Origin: Entamoeba invadens IP1
Lineage: Eukaryota; Evosea; Mastigamoebida; Endamoebidae
Length of the DNA stretch: 32,482 bases
NCBI RefSeq assembly: GCF_000330505.1
Contig: NW_004440107.1
Location: 1,794 to 34,275, forward strand
Direction: 5' to 3'
Part shown: positions 1-10,754 of the stretch, in pieces
Numbering within the stretch: the first letter of the stretch is position 1
Layout of the letters: the number at the start of each line of letters is the position of its first letter
The notes under the pieces: generated by a model
Databases searched by the model: none
What the model saw: only the letters and a program-made list of their open reading frames with translations
Told to the model about the DNA's origin: nothing
Position numbers and translations under genes: made by a program

Positions 1-1011
1 CCCTTACGGGAAACCACTTTCATTAGACAAACTCAAAATTTAGTACATTTTAATTATGACTATGTTTCTACTATTGGTGCCGATTTTATGGTTTGATTTT
101 TTAAATTCAATGTAATTTTAATGAAAAAAAAACCACTTTAATTTTTCTATTGGAATAACGTAAAGGTAAAAACATATCTAATTGACAGAAAAATGATAAA
201 AATACAATTTTGGGATCTTCGTTTGTTTTTTAATATCAAATTATATATACAATGCATTTACATTAAATGTTTCCAAACAATTATTGCATAAAATATGGTT
301 AAACAACGTACAAATTTAAAAGTAAACTTGTTCATTTTGATTTTAAAATGGTTAAGTTGGTAATTAAGATTGTGATTTTAAAATTTTTTTATTTACACCG
401 ACTTTATTATTTATCCAATTATAAAAAAGTATTTTTATAATAAAATTTGATATTATTTAATGTTAAAATTTTATCATTTTTTATAATATAAATATAATTC
501 CACAAATATAAAATAACAAGTCAGCAAGTCAAGTACGAATAGAAACAATTAGTAATACATTTATCAAGTTTGGTTTTTAATATAACAAATATTAATACAA
601 ATTTGTTTATATTGTCATATTATTTAATAAAAAAATGTATTAACTTTGAGACAATCTACTGTGTTGTTTTATATGTTTTCAGTTAGAGATGAAAATACGT
701 TTAATAACATTCCCAAGCTGATTCAGTTAAACAGAGATTACACTGGTAACATCGAAAATAATATCAACGTGATTATTGGCAACTTTGCAGAAGATGACAC
801 CAAAAGAAAAATAGAAAAAAGTCGCGCAGAGACATTTGCAAAAGAAAATGGGTGTCACTATTTTGAAATTGGCAATTTCTCTAAAAAAGATATAAACAAT
901 ATAATAGTGTTTGCGATATATGAAGCGTACAGCAAAGGAATAATCAAACATGTTGGACGTCCACATTTACAATCAACACAACCAGAGGATAGACGATGTT
1001 TTATTCAGTAA
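1..1011 (+). CDS. Rab-like small GTPase with degenerate G motifs, four exons, 5' partial
   Basis: Joining 1-90, 166-220, 525-567 and 651-1011 gives 549 bases, exactly 183 codons with the TAA stop, and an uninterrupted Rab-type fold. Visible in order are a P-loop remnant ending RETTFIRQ, the Rab switch I signature YVSTIGADF, the beta strand KIQFWDL, a switch II remnant (W-D-L-P-S-Q-V-R where Rabs have W-D-T-A-G-Q-E-R), FNNIPKLIQ, and the C-terminal CaaX box CFIQ for prenylation. The G4 NKxD position reads NFAE and the G5 SAK position reads IGN. The P-loop Lys is replaced by Glu. A nucleotide-binding GTPase is therefore unlikely. It is either a membrane-anchored pseudo-GTPase or a pseudogene whose reading frame has survived. 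The first roughly 15 codons lie outside the window. The exon model rests on homology and on GTTTG donors, not on transcripts. Confidence 0.72.
91..165 (+). other. Intron 1 of the Rab-like gene (75 bp, phase 0)
   Basis: It begins GTTTGA and ends AATAACGTAAAG. Removing it joins GADFM to VKTYLIDRK, which matches the Rab switch I to beta-3 spacing without a gap. The AAG end is less usual than the TAG of most Entamoeba introns. Confidence 0.65.
221..524 (+). other. Intron 2 of the Rab-like gene (304 bp)
   Basis: It begins with the classic Entamoeba donor GTTTGT and ends AATAACAAGTCAG. Its removal rebuilds W-D-L-P-S-Q-V-R, the same length as the Rab W-D-T-A-G-Q-E-R motif. The acceptor could instead be the AAG at 520, but that would put the frame and length wrong. 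Confidence 0.62.
568..650 (+). other. Intron 3 of the Rab-like gene (83 bp)
   Basis: It begins GTTTGG and ends TATTAACTTTGAG. Its removal creates an AAA codon across the junction and aligns TFIKQSTVLFYMFSV with the Rab SSYYRGA...VYDV stretch without a gap. Confidence 0.62.
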
Positions 1012-1427
1012 AGGATAATTTTAATATTGTTACTTGAGTTGTTGGTATGGTAAAAACTTGCATTTTTTATTGTTTTAAAAAATATTGTTTAAACAATCAT
1101 AATATTTTTGCAATATAAAGTGAATTTAATTAAGGAGAGCTTACTCAATTAGGTCATTTGAGTAAGCGGAATAATTTATTTTTAGAAAAATAAAAATTAT
1201 TTCAATTATGGTCTTTCAACATTGTTACAAATGATTCACGTTTTTTGTTATATAACAACAAAGTAACAAAAAAAAACTTTATTAGTTTTACTCTCTTAAT
1301 TTGTGGTATGTTAAAGTTTTACAATTATCATCATACGGAGAATAAACACATTTCAAAGTGTCAGTTGAATTTTTCAACAAGACATTTGACGATAATAATC
1401 AATTATTATTATCGAAATCTACTCTGT

Positions 1428-1625
1428 TTAAACCTGCCGACACATGGAAAATTTATTGTCACTAAATTTGTCGATAAAATTTATGCTTTCTTCGCTTTCG
1501 ACAATTTTTTTTTCAATTTCACGATTATCATTAAAATTGTATTTTATTCCATGAATCATCACAACCTCATTTTTGTCGAAAATGTTCACCAAATTAGTTT
1601 TTGTTGGGGTTTTGACTGGAATTTC
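1428..1625 (-). pseudogene. Open reading remnant in the TAA-flanked element
   Basis: This is a 65-codon open stretch on the minus strand without a convincing start, in a different frame from the SANT-like ORF upstream of it. It includes VNIFDKNEVVMIHGIKYNF and a charged segment ending at TAA. It is most easily read as the distal part of the same element-encoded protein after frameshifts. I do not recognise a domain. Confidence 0.35.
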
Positions 1626-1866
1626 CTAATTATTTGACTCATTCTAGTTGAAACAATAATGTTTTCATTAACTTCCATTTTAAATCGCCATTACCATCAA
1701 CCAAATCAAATAATAAGGTTCGAGACCAACAACTTCTTTTTGTTCGTTATAAGATTGGGTTGTTTGTTTTTAAACTTTGTTTCTTTTTGTGGCCTTCCCA
1801 CTTTCTTTGTTTTGTTTCAGTGTTAACCAAAGTTGAGTTGCGCTTAAGTGTCGGCTTCTTCAATGT

Positions 1867-1998
1867 TTAATTGTCAATAATTATGTGTTTGGTTTCTTTT
1901 CTTTTGTTTTGTTTTGTTTTTTGATTGTTTCCGTTTAAAAACAATTTTAGTATAATTTTCTGTTCATCAGACCATATTGGTACATTTTTTGAGGTCAT
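1867..1998 (-). pseudogene. SANT/Myb-like N-terminal fragment inside the TAA-flanked element
   Basis: The frame starts with ATG at 1998 and runs 43 codons to TAA at 1867. The start region reads MTSKNVPIWSDEQKIILKLF, which has the W-[ST]-x-E-x(n)-L-L pattern of the first helix of SANT/Myb-type domains. The rest turns into a Lys/Gln-rich low-complexity run and then a stop, so the domain is incomplete. PIF/Harbinger elements carry a Myb-like accessory protein, which fits its place in the element, but the match is short and the call is tentative. Confidence 0.35.
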
Positions 1999-2206
1999 TA
2001 TGTCTCTTTTTGAAATTAAAGTAATTGTATGATTATTTGTTAACATTAAAACAGTAAAATATTCGGCCCGTCAAATGACAGCTAAATTCAAAAAAACTAT
2101 AATTAATTAATTAATTAATTGATAAAAATAGTTTTTTACTTGAAAAACTATCTTTGAGTAAGCTCTCCTAAATATATTTTTTTTCTAAAATCTTATTTAT
2201 ATTGTA

Positions 2207-2389
2207 CAGTAAACCCCCCCCCAAAGCGGTACCTCTAAAGAGCAGGTTCTCTCAAGAGTGGGCATTTTTTAGACTAAAACTAAAAATAGAGTTCTCTATC
2301 GAGCAGTAATTGAGGTTTGATTGGCTAAAAATGCCCGCTCTTGAGAGAACAAAATTACCACGCCCTCCCGCTCTTGGGAGGTTTTACTG
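2207..2389. mobile_element. 183 bp MITE, TA target site, CAGTAAA family
   Basis: The left end is CAGTAAACCCCCCCCC and the right end, read inward, is CAGTAAAACCTCCCAAG. Both are flanked by TA (2205-2206 and 2390-2391). Further in, GTTCTCTCAAGAG followed by GGGCATTTTT occurs in both arms, so the terminal repeat is about 60 bp with mismatches. TA duplication plus a CAGT terminus is the signature of pogo/Tc1-mariner-mobilised MITEs. No coding capacity. Confidence 0.8.
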
Positions 2390-2391
2390 TA

Positions 2392-3633
2392 TTATATTTA
2401 TTTAAAAATAAATATTAAATAAATGTATATATTTGTCTAATTCATCATAGATATAATGAAATGTTTTATTTATCTTTTTGGTTAATATTCAGTTTACATT
2501 TTTTAATATATATATTAAAACACAATTCCCTTGTAACAGTCTTTTGTAATAGTTTGAATTCTTTTGCAATAACAGTTCGCTTGACTGTAAAACATACCCT
2601 TACTCATTCTATGGACACCACAATTAAATCAAAATGATATTGTCCAGTAATCGAATCGTTCTAATAGTAATGATGGTATTTCCCATTCGCAGTCTTAAAT
2701 GTGGGGGTTTTCCATATAAAACTGTATATATTGGGATATAATAAAAAGTGAAATTTGGTGTGAGTCAAACAACAGTATTTGTTGGTGGTTATTTATATTC
2801 TTTCCCTTTGTTGTGAAGTGTCTGTGTACTCAAAATTGGGGTATCGATCAACACAATGACACTTATTGTCGACATAAAGTTCGGCATTTAAATCTGATTC
2901 AAAAAATTAAGTCGATTTGGTTATACAATTTATTCAAATCACAAACTTTGATGTATTTTAGTCTTACATATTAAATTTTATCGTATTGTATATTGTCTGT
3001 TTTCGAATTCAATAAGCTAAATGCATACAAAGGTATTTTGACTCACTTGTTATAATTGGGTATTTTGTCGAAGTAATGGTGCGTGGTATTGTATTGTCTA
3101 TTATATAATAATGTATTATATTAAAATGAATTGTTTATAAGGAGATGATATTCAGATTTATTAAACGAGTGTAAGGTTTTATTTTTTCACTTAATGTTTA
3201 AGTTATTATGTTTTTGAATCAATTCAAAGAAATGGAATTTGTTGTTTTTTTGGTATTAAATCACTGTCTATTGCGTTGTTTATTTATATATCTTAAGAAA
3301 ATATGGTTGATAAAACGATTGAAAAGTTATTTATAATAAATAAAACTCTAGTTGTCAATGTTTTTAAAATAATATTTTAATAATTTTTAGTTGATATTCT
3401 TTAAAAGAAGTTCTAGTTTTTACCTTGAAAAAAAACGTTTTAGTTGGAAATCAAATTAATTTAATAACTTATTATTGTTATCAAATTTATATATAGTATT
3501 ATTTTTATATCAACAATTATATGTCTTATATTTTGGTATTCACGATTCCATATTATAATCAAAAATTTCATCGTTAACATCAAACAACGTGAAATTATTA
3601 TAATAACTAATAATTTACAACGGTTGATAGATT
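2392..3633. other. AT-rich intergenic DNA, no gene seen
   Basis: No open frame with recognisable protein character on either strand, no RNA gene, and no terminal repeats that I could pair. The sequence is low-complexity A/T with short TATA-like runs. Confidence 0.6.
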
Positions 3634-4668
3634 TCATATAGTCCTCTTTGGTTTTTTCTGATCATCTATAATGACACCTTTCTGGTTGTTGTATTTTGTC
3701 TTTTTGTGTCTTCTTTTTGTTTTTTCTACTTCCAACTTTTTTCCAGTCTCACAGTATGCCTTTTCCTTTAATTTATTATCATCTTCTTCAATGTTTTCAA
3801 GTGTTTCTTTTAATAATCTGTTCCTCTCTCTATCTTCAGAACATATTTCAGGCATTTCAATATCAATGTTATAATGAGAGATACCACATGTTCCTTTCAT
3901 TGCATCTACCATTCTATTCCATTCTTCAATATAATACTCCTTTGGCAATTCAACTTCTTCTAGTTCTTCTTCTAAGTATTCACTGTCTGTTGTTGGTTGG
4001 TCAACTGGAATATATTCTTTGTTATACAACTTTCCATTGACACCTTTATCTATTTTAACTTTATTTTCAGTCCTTTCTTCTTGTTTTTCTTTTATCTCCT
4101 TTTCCAGAGTTTGATCAATAACCAACAACTTTGAACCTTCCAAAACATTTCCACTATCGTCAATCTCTTTACTCATTAAACATGTTTGATCATCATATTG
4201 TTCTTTTACTTCACCACGGGGTTTCTTTAAATGGTTTTTTGTTTCATTTTTATTCTTTGATAAAACATCTTCTTCTTTTATAGCTTCTTTCTCCCATTTG
4301 GTTTCTGAAAACTTTTCATTTGTTGTCATATTTCCGTCTCTTTCATCAATTAACTTATCTTCGAGCGTCCTTCCCATTTCTTGCAGAGTAACTTGTGATA
4401 AGGAACTTTTTGCCGTCTCAATTATTGGTGTTACAATCAATTTATCTTCAACCTTCTGGTATTCTTTTTCGGATTGTAAAAGTTGAACTTCCTTTTCATT
4501 TGAATAAAATAATCCTGACGGTTGAATGACTTCTTCTTGATTTGTGTTCTTGATTAGTTTTTGGGTTTCAATGATGTGATACACGAGAACTGCTATCACA
4601 ACCGCAAAAATGCAATTGAGCATTGATGAAATCAACAAACATGCACATAACACCATTTCATAATTCAT
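3634..4668 (-). CDS. Unknown single-pass membrane protein with long charged tail (344 aa)
   Basis: I do not recognise the family. Residues about 5-33 form one strong hydrophobic segment (MVLCACLLISSMLNCIFAVV and on), too long for a simple signal peptide and preceded by only a few residues, so a signal anchor is likely. The remaining 310 residues are highly charged, with Glu/Lys-rich stretches, an acidic patch near residues 228-240 (LEEELEEVELPKE) and a strongly basic end (KKTKRRHKK-like runs, then KKPKRTI). Coiled-coil or disordered structure is likely. The frame is intact, starts at the first ATG before the hydrophobic segment and ends in TGA. Codon use resembles the other host genes. It stands alone between mobile elements. 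It could be a lineage-specific surface or endomembrane tether; that is only a guess. Confidence 0.7.
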   Translation of the reverse strand: MNYEMVLCACLLISSMLNCIFAVVIAVLVYHIIETQKLIKNTNQEEVIQPSGLFYSNEKEVQLLQSEKEYQKVEDKLIVTPIIETAKSSLSQVTLQEMGRTLEDKLIDERDGNMTTNEKFSETKWEKEAIKEEDVLSKNKNETKNHLKKPRGEVKEQYDDQTCLMSKEIDDSGNVLEGSKLLVIDQTLEKEIKEKQEERTENKVKIDKGVNGKLYNKEYIPVDQPTTDSEYLEEELEEVELPKEYYIEEWNRMVDAMKGTCGISHYNIDIEMPEICSEDRERNRLLKETLENIEEDDNKLKEKAYCETGKKLEVEKTKRRHKKTKYNNQKGVIIDDQKKPKRTI

Positions 4669-5458
4669 GCCTTAATGATTGAAATGATCATTAAGATGAT
4701 TTTTTGATTAAAAGGGGTATAATTTGTCTTTTTCCATAAATATATTCATTGTTTCTTTTATTATAAATTTATTATAGATATGTAAAACACAAACAACAAA
4801 AATGGTAAAGCAAAAATTATATCATAATTAAAAATACAACATACACCTAATGTTTTATACTTGAGTTTTTTATAAAAATTGTTTTTTCCATTACATGGTT
4901 ATGTAGTAATTGTTTGGCACGATTCTAACCCAAAATGAAAAAAACGATTCCTTAAAAAATCAAAGATAAATACAACAAAAAATGTTTAATTGCTTTATTT
5001 AATCAACAATGTTGTTCATTTCCTTACAACCAAACACTTCCATTATGTTTCAACCATCAGAAGTTAATAATTAAATATTTGAAATTAAATTAGTTTGAAA
5101 CATAATTTGAAATTTCAAACATTAATTTTAACAACATTATCGACCAACCGTTGTTGAAATATTATACAATCTTCTTAAATTTCATAACGAAAGCAAATAC
5201 TTTGATAATCTCGTTGATTTTATATAATTAAAAATAACAATTTGTGAAGAAATAAAAATTGTAGTAATACGTTGGAAAGATAATATATCAATTAGTACAA
5301 AAACCATTTGTTGATTACATTTAAAAATTTTAAAATACAAATAAATAAAAAATCAGTTAATTGTATATGTGCATTAAACGTAATTCTATCACCATAACTA
5401 CAACGAATATCGTAGAGATGTATATATTTAAAGAACGCAATTCTTTAATATTAATTAA
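4669..5458. other. Intergenic DNA upstream of the membrane-protein gene
   Basis: Presumably holds the promoter of the minus-strand gene ending at 4668, but I cannot single out the Entamoeba TATA-like, GAAC or initiator elements with confidence. No other gene seen. Confidence 0.5.
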
Positions 5459-5460
5459 TA

Positions 5461-5622
5461 CAGTAAAACCTTTACTGTATTGATTAACATTAGTGGTTCC
5501 CCTATTAAGAGATGTTTTAACCAATAAAAATAAAAACATTTATTGAGGTAAAAAAACATTTTCATAACCACAATTGAAAGGTTATAATTAACCGTTTAAT
5601 ATACTAATGAGAGGTTTTATAG
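5461..5622. mobile_element. 162 bp MITE, same family as 2207-2389
   Basis: Left end CAGTAAAACC; right end read inward CTATAAAACCTCTCATTAG. Flanked by TA at 5459-5460 and 5623-5624. The CAGTAAAACCTC start matches the right arm of the 2207-2389 copy. The right terminus has C-T-A-T in place of C-A-G-T, so this copy is diverged. It overlaps the end of the minus-strand ORF 5604-5897. Confidence 0.62.
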
Positions 5623-5897
5623 TAGTTATTTTGGTCTGGTATTGGAAGATTGTCGTCAACTAAAAAATCTGTTAACTGGTCGTACAAGTCTTTTAAATAT
5701 AATAAACACGACTTGATCAACGTATTATCTGAGTTTACTCTTTCAATAAAATTAATGTATTTGCGGAGTCGATGATCTTCATAGTTAGTACTACTTTTTT
5801 CAAATAAAATTAGAAAACTGTATAAATTCTTGTACAGAGAATTTGAAAGCTTGTTATAGCCATAATTACTCGGCTCGATATCAAATTTTAAAAAATT
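5604..5897 (-). pseudogene. Orphan ORF (97 codons, no start), C-terminus contributed by a MITE
   Basis: A clean minus-strand frame without ATG near its beginning, with protein-like composition: IEPSNYGYNKLSNSLYKNLY, then FIERVNSDNTLIKSCLLYLK and VDDNLPIPDQNNYYKTSH. I do not recognise the family. It could be a 3' exon, since a purine-rich TATAAG precedes it, or a gene fragment. The last five codons and the TAG stop fall inside the MITE at 5461-5622, so the native end has been replaced. Codon use is AT-rich but not random. Confidence 0.45.
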
Positions 5898-6417
5898 TTA
5901 AATTCTTATAATCGTAAAAGTGACTGATCAACTTTCACAACAAAGACTTATTTGAATTGTTTTACAACGGACTTAATTTTTAAAAAATTAACACAATTGA
6001 AATTGATATTTGTTACTTTTGAAAAAAGTGCACTGGAAGTGAGAGATGACTTTGATTTGTTGTTGATGTAAAATTAAACATCATATAGTTTGTTTATATT
6101 TTTCAAGTTTAACAATTGTAAGGAAACAAATCTTGAAAAATCAATACATTGAAGTTTTTATTAAAATGGTGTTTTTTTGTTTTTTGCTTTTTTAAAAATT
6201 ATCTTAATTTATTATAAGTGTATTGAAATCGCGATCATTCGATAAGTTAATATATATTTTTAAACAAAATTCATTTGAATTAAAGTAACAAAATGTGTTG
6301 AATAGTACAATTATTATTTGAATAAGACTAAATGTCGACGTTGGTGACCAAATCAACGTTTTACAACTTACTCTATATTATATATATGAAATTGTTTGTT
6401 TTGTTATTAAACCCCAA
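5898..6417. other. Intergenic DNA downstream of the kinase gene
   Basis: AT-rich. The minus strand at about 5950-6060 has a short open stretch (NKSKSSLTSSALFSKV) that might be an upstream exon of the orphan ORF, but I could not connect it with a convincing splice pair. Confidence 0.35.
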
Positions 6418-9400
6418 TCAAAAAGTTAACAATTGATTGTTCCAAACACAATGCAATTTTTCAACGACACAATCAATCGTAATACGTTCTTTTGTATTCT
6501 GTTCCCAACTATTTTCGATGATTTCAAATAAATTGTTCGGGATGTTTTTCGAATTTTCAACTCGTTTACCCGAACACACAAATTCTGCTATTTGCCATGG
6601 ATAATTGAAAACGTTTTTAGAGTATATTTCACACCACCCAAACATTTCGAACATAGTCACTCCGAATGAAAACACATCAGCTTCTTTTTTGTTCTTTTCT
6701 TGTTTTAAAATTTCAGGAGCCATATATGTGGGTGTACCAATACCATTCGTGAATGTCATGTTCGTCATCAATGTGTTAATATTTCTGGCACTTCCAAAAT
6801 CAGTCAATTTTGCATTAACTTTGTCATTCACAATAAGTGAAAACACAAGAATGTTGTCTGGTTTAATGTCTCTGTGTAAAATTCCATTTAAATGTAAATA
6901 CAAAATTCCCTTAGCAGAATCTATTGCTAATTTTACTCGAAGTTTCATTGTTATTTCTTCACTCTTTTTATTGTCAATCAAATTTTGGCAACTCCCAAAT
7001 TGTGCAAATTCGGTGACCATACACACCTTGTTTGGTACGAACACGGCACCATAGAAGTGCACGATATATTCACACCCAAACTTGTCCAACATATGTACTT
7101 CCTTTTAAAATTCGTCAATTGACGTTTCTGTGTTGTTGAAATCTTTTATCTTCTTGATCGCAACAATGTTGTTTCTAAAACCCCCTTTAAAAACAACACC
7201 AAACGATCCTTCTCCAAGTTTGACATCTTCTTTAATTTCATGATAATCGAGTTTTGATGTCATTTCTGTTTTTGCACACATTTCAATATTGTTGTAAGTA
7301 ATAATATTATTTAATAAATTCTTTGAAATTATCACGATCGTGCTGGTGATATTTGAAGAGTAATTTGGTGTTAGATATATCGAAAATTCACATGCAAATC
7401 CTTTCTTAATAACAACAATGTTTGGCTCGGTTCTTAGGTGGTAACTTTCTTCGTTATTTTTAGATGATAGTTGGATTTTAAGTGTTTTGGATGTCATATT
7501 ACCAACACATAAAAGTTCTTTACTTTCTTTGCAAACTTGAATTTCTTCATAATCATCATCAAATAATATTTTTGTTTTGTTAACACAAACACCGCCTTGC
7601 AAAGAAGTGAATATTACATTTGATTTTTTCATGTTAAATAAAGTGGTTTTCTTTTCTATTTCTATAATTTCACGTTGTTTAATAATATTTCTTATTATGA
7701 TATATACAGTTGTTGTAAATACAATAATCATTGATAGACACACAATGGCAACTATGACTATTACCCACCACACAACATGAGAATTACAACGAATACCATA
7801 TTCATTTGGCCTGTACCAAAATGAACATTTGGTGCATTTTGAGTGACCAACTTCTTTGCAATTTGTTATTAATGAAATATCAACACATTTTGAGTCAATT
7901 AAAACTTTATTTGTATTACATGAAGTACACATATGTTTGGTTTGTAAACATGTCAAACAAGTTGCATCACACTTTTCACACTCATTTGTGTTGACTGTGA
8001 AATACCCATCAGAACACTTTGAACATCCATTTTGTGTTGTTTTTACTTGACACCCAACAATGTCACTTTGTGGTTTGCATTCATTATTTGATGTTCGATA
8101 ATTTGTCGAGTTACAAGTCAAACAATTTTCTCTGTTGTTGCAAGTCCCACATTTAATATCACATTTCTTACAAGACAGTCCGCTTCTATAATATCCATCA
8201 ATACATTTAACACACCCACCTGATGGTATAAACTGTTTGCAAATACCATTTAAGTCTATGTTTGTTATACATTTGTGGTCACTTAAAAAAGCATCATTGT
8301 TGCACGAGAGACAAAATGTTGAATTGAAAAGGCAGGTATTACAATTACTATCACAACTCATACACTTCCCATTTGAAAAATAGTATTTGTCAGTACACTT
8401 GACACATCCATTCTGTGTTGTTGTTTTACAATTAGTTTGTTTGTTATTTTCACTGTTCTGTATACAATTTCTATTGTCATCTATTGTGTAATTGTTAACA
8501 CATTCAACACACTTCCGATTGAGTGTAAATTTGCACATTTCTTGTGTTCTAAAACACCTCCCATTTTGTTCTATATATTCATTTGTTTTGCAAATTGTCG
8601 ATTCACAATTTCCATTTTCTGTGATTTCAAAATCATTGGAACATTGAATTGGCTTCTCAACATCACATTTTATCCAATTTTCATTCATTGTTAAACAATT
8701 TTTGCACTCAGCGTTGTCAATGAAATATCCATCTCCACAATAAATAATATTATTATAAACATAATTCGACTCTTTTTCTGTATGGTGGCAAATTCCATCA
8801 TTTCCAATAAAATAATTGTCATCACATATTATACATTTACTATTTTTACACATAACACAATTAACATCATGACATATATTACAATTATTTGCAAGTTCTC
8901 CTGTTTTACATTTTAAACATTTAATCCCATTTGTAAAATAACAATTGTTGTTTACAATACAATATTCGTTTATAATGACATGAGTATTATCACATTTGAT
9001 ACACACACTTTCATTACCAAATACACAGTCTATATTTAATCTTTGGCACTCAAATTTACTTTTTTAAAAATATCCAATTTCACATTCAAAACAAGAATTG
9101 TCATTGTTAAAAAAAATTACAATGAGAAGTTAATTCAACACACACTCCCTTTACAAGTCTTGTTTTCGAATTGCATTTTAAACAAGTTGTTTCTATTAAT
9201 GTATTTTTTAACAATTTACAATTTGGACTTATAAAATTGTCAACTCTTTCATTTCCAAAATTTAACACAATGACGTTATTCGCACCAAAAGATGTCGTAA
9301 AGGAAAGTTGATTAACTGCATTGACTTTTTCTCCAAATAAAACAAAGCAATTTTCGGATGCTACAACCTTTCCAATAATTCCTTCTACGTCAAATTGTAT

Positions 9401-10516
9401 TTTAGAAAAAATTCTGAATATTTCTATATCAATATTTAAGTTTGGATAAATACTTAATGTTTGTATCAAAGAATTGTAATAAATGGTATATTTATAATAC
9501 ATATAACTATTTTTTATAGTAACTATACCAAACGAAAATTTGATAATATAACCATTATACAATGATGTTATATTTACATTCACATTGTCTTTTATTTGTA
9601 TTTCTTTAATTACTTGCGCATAAGTAATATCGACATTTTTGTCGACAACAAGAATTGTATTGGGCATATTAAAATTGTTTAAATTAACACTTGATAGTGT
9701 ATGATTAATGTGTAAATAGCAATTTGTATCTTTGTCATCACACGGACAATGTGGATAATTAAATGAATAATCACCAGCTCCAATATAACTTATTTGATAA
9801 TTGTTTTGGTTTAAAGTACATGTCACTGTTCGTTCTGGAGTTATAATGTTACTTGGGCAAAACCTCATTAATCTTCCATTTGATAAAAGAAAGACAATTC
9901 CTTCATTAAAATTAATTGGAAAATTATTGGTGTTCAGATGATTTTCGTTCGAATTAAAATTTATACACGTTGAATTGTTCATTGAAAACACATCAAAACA
10001 ATTTGTGTTTCCTTTGGGATTCAAAATGGAAAATCCACTGTATTTGGCAGTTTTGGAATACAAATGTAAATAAGACGAATTCCACAAAACAATTCGTGGT
10101 TTATCAAGTTGTGGAATTTCAATTAAAACATCACCATTTATTGAAAATGACCCATTCACTTGTATTGTAGCATTATTATCAAGAGTCAAATTTTGGTTTG
10201 AATGAAACTGTCCTTTAAAAGTAACACTTGTGTCTTTCGAAATATAAAATAGTTGTGATGCTCTTATCCAATTAAGTGAAATTATGATAATTACAAACGA
10301 AGATGTCAATGAAAGTGTATTGCATTCAAATGCTGTTGAAAATTGAAAGTCATCACTTAAACATATAGAATAATTTAACAACATGTCAGAGGTGGCACAA
10401 TCGATATTCTTACTCGATTCAAATCCATCACTTTGTGTGTTTTTGACAGGATAACAATCACATTCAAAAGAACTCACTTTATAAACAAATAATATAATTA
10501 AGACTTTTGATATCAT
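6418..10516 (-). pseudogene. CxxC-rich transmembrane receptor-like kinase (Entamoeba TMK type), interrupted
   Basis: The order is that of Entamoeba receptor kinases. A signal peptide (MISKVLIILFVYKVSSF) is followed by a beta-rich ectodomain of about 450 residues, then roughly a dozen CxxC furin-like repeats (for example CSKCSDGYFTVNTNECEKCD). One transmembrane helix (VVWWVIVIVAIVCLSMIIVF) leads to a TKL/Tyr-like kinase. The kinase keeps the Gly loop GEGSFGVV, the AIKK lysine, HRDIKPDN, DFGSA and MAPEIL, so its catalytic residues look competent. Three lesions break the frame: one extra T in a T8 run at 9107-9117, TAA at 9064-9066 (GYF*KSKFEC), and TAA at 7105-7107 (DEF*KEVHML, where homologues usually have Glu). 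The remaining roughly 1,360 codons are clean. This is either a recently inactivated gene or sequencing error in homopolymers. The start is the ATG at 10516 before the signal peptide; the end is TGA at 6418. Confidence 0.88.
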
Positions 10517-10754
10517 TTGAAATAAAATAATATCAAAGTTTATAAAAAGTTTTGTATTGATAAAATAATTTTGTTTTAATTTTTTTAAACATGAATATAA
10601 ATAATAATGTTTAATTTTGTTTTGATGTTATAAATATAAGCGTTTTAAACGGCAATTATTAAACTTATTGTTTCATTTTTGTATATTTCATTAATAAAAA
10701 TAATCGTTTTCGAAGAAAAAAGCTTAAACGAATTTTTCGTTTTTTATAATATTA

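Larger units (their letters stand above)
1134..2168. mobile_element. 1035 bp DNA transposon with TAA target duplications, Harbinger-like
   Basis: The ends are a perfect 15 bp inverted repeat, GGAGAGCTTACTCAA, and both ends are flanked by TAA (1131-1133 and 2169-2171). Inside the left end a second inverted copy (TTTGAGTAAGC at about 1158) could form a subterminal hairpin. On the minus strand the interior holds a small SANT-like ORF near the right end and a second open stretch at 1428-1625. A 3 bp TAA/TWA duplication together with a SANT/Myb-like protein is the pattern of PIF/Harbinger elements. I see no transposase, so this copy would be non-autonomous. The family assignment is inference; the ends are seen directly. 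Confidence 0.72.

Noticed and set aside
646..1011. A separate 121-residue gene starting at TTG.
   Set aside because: The upstream exons rebuild a full Rab-type protein in phase, so this is only the last exon.
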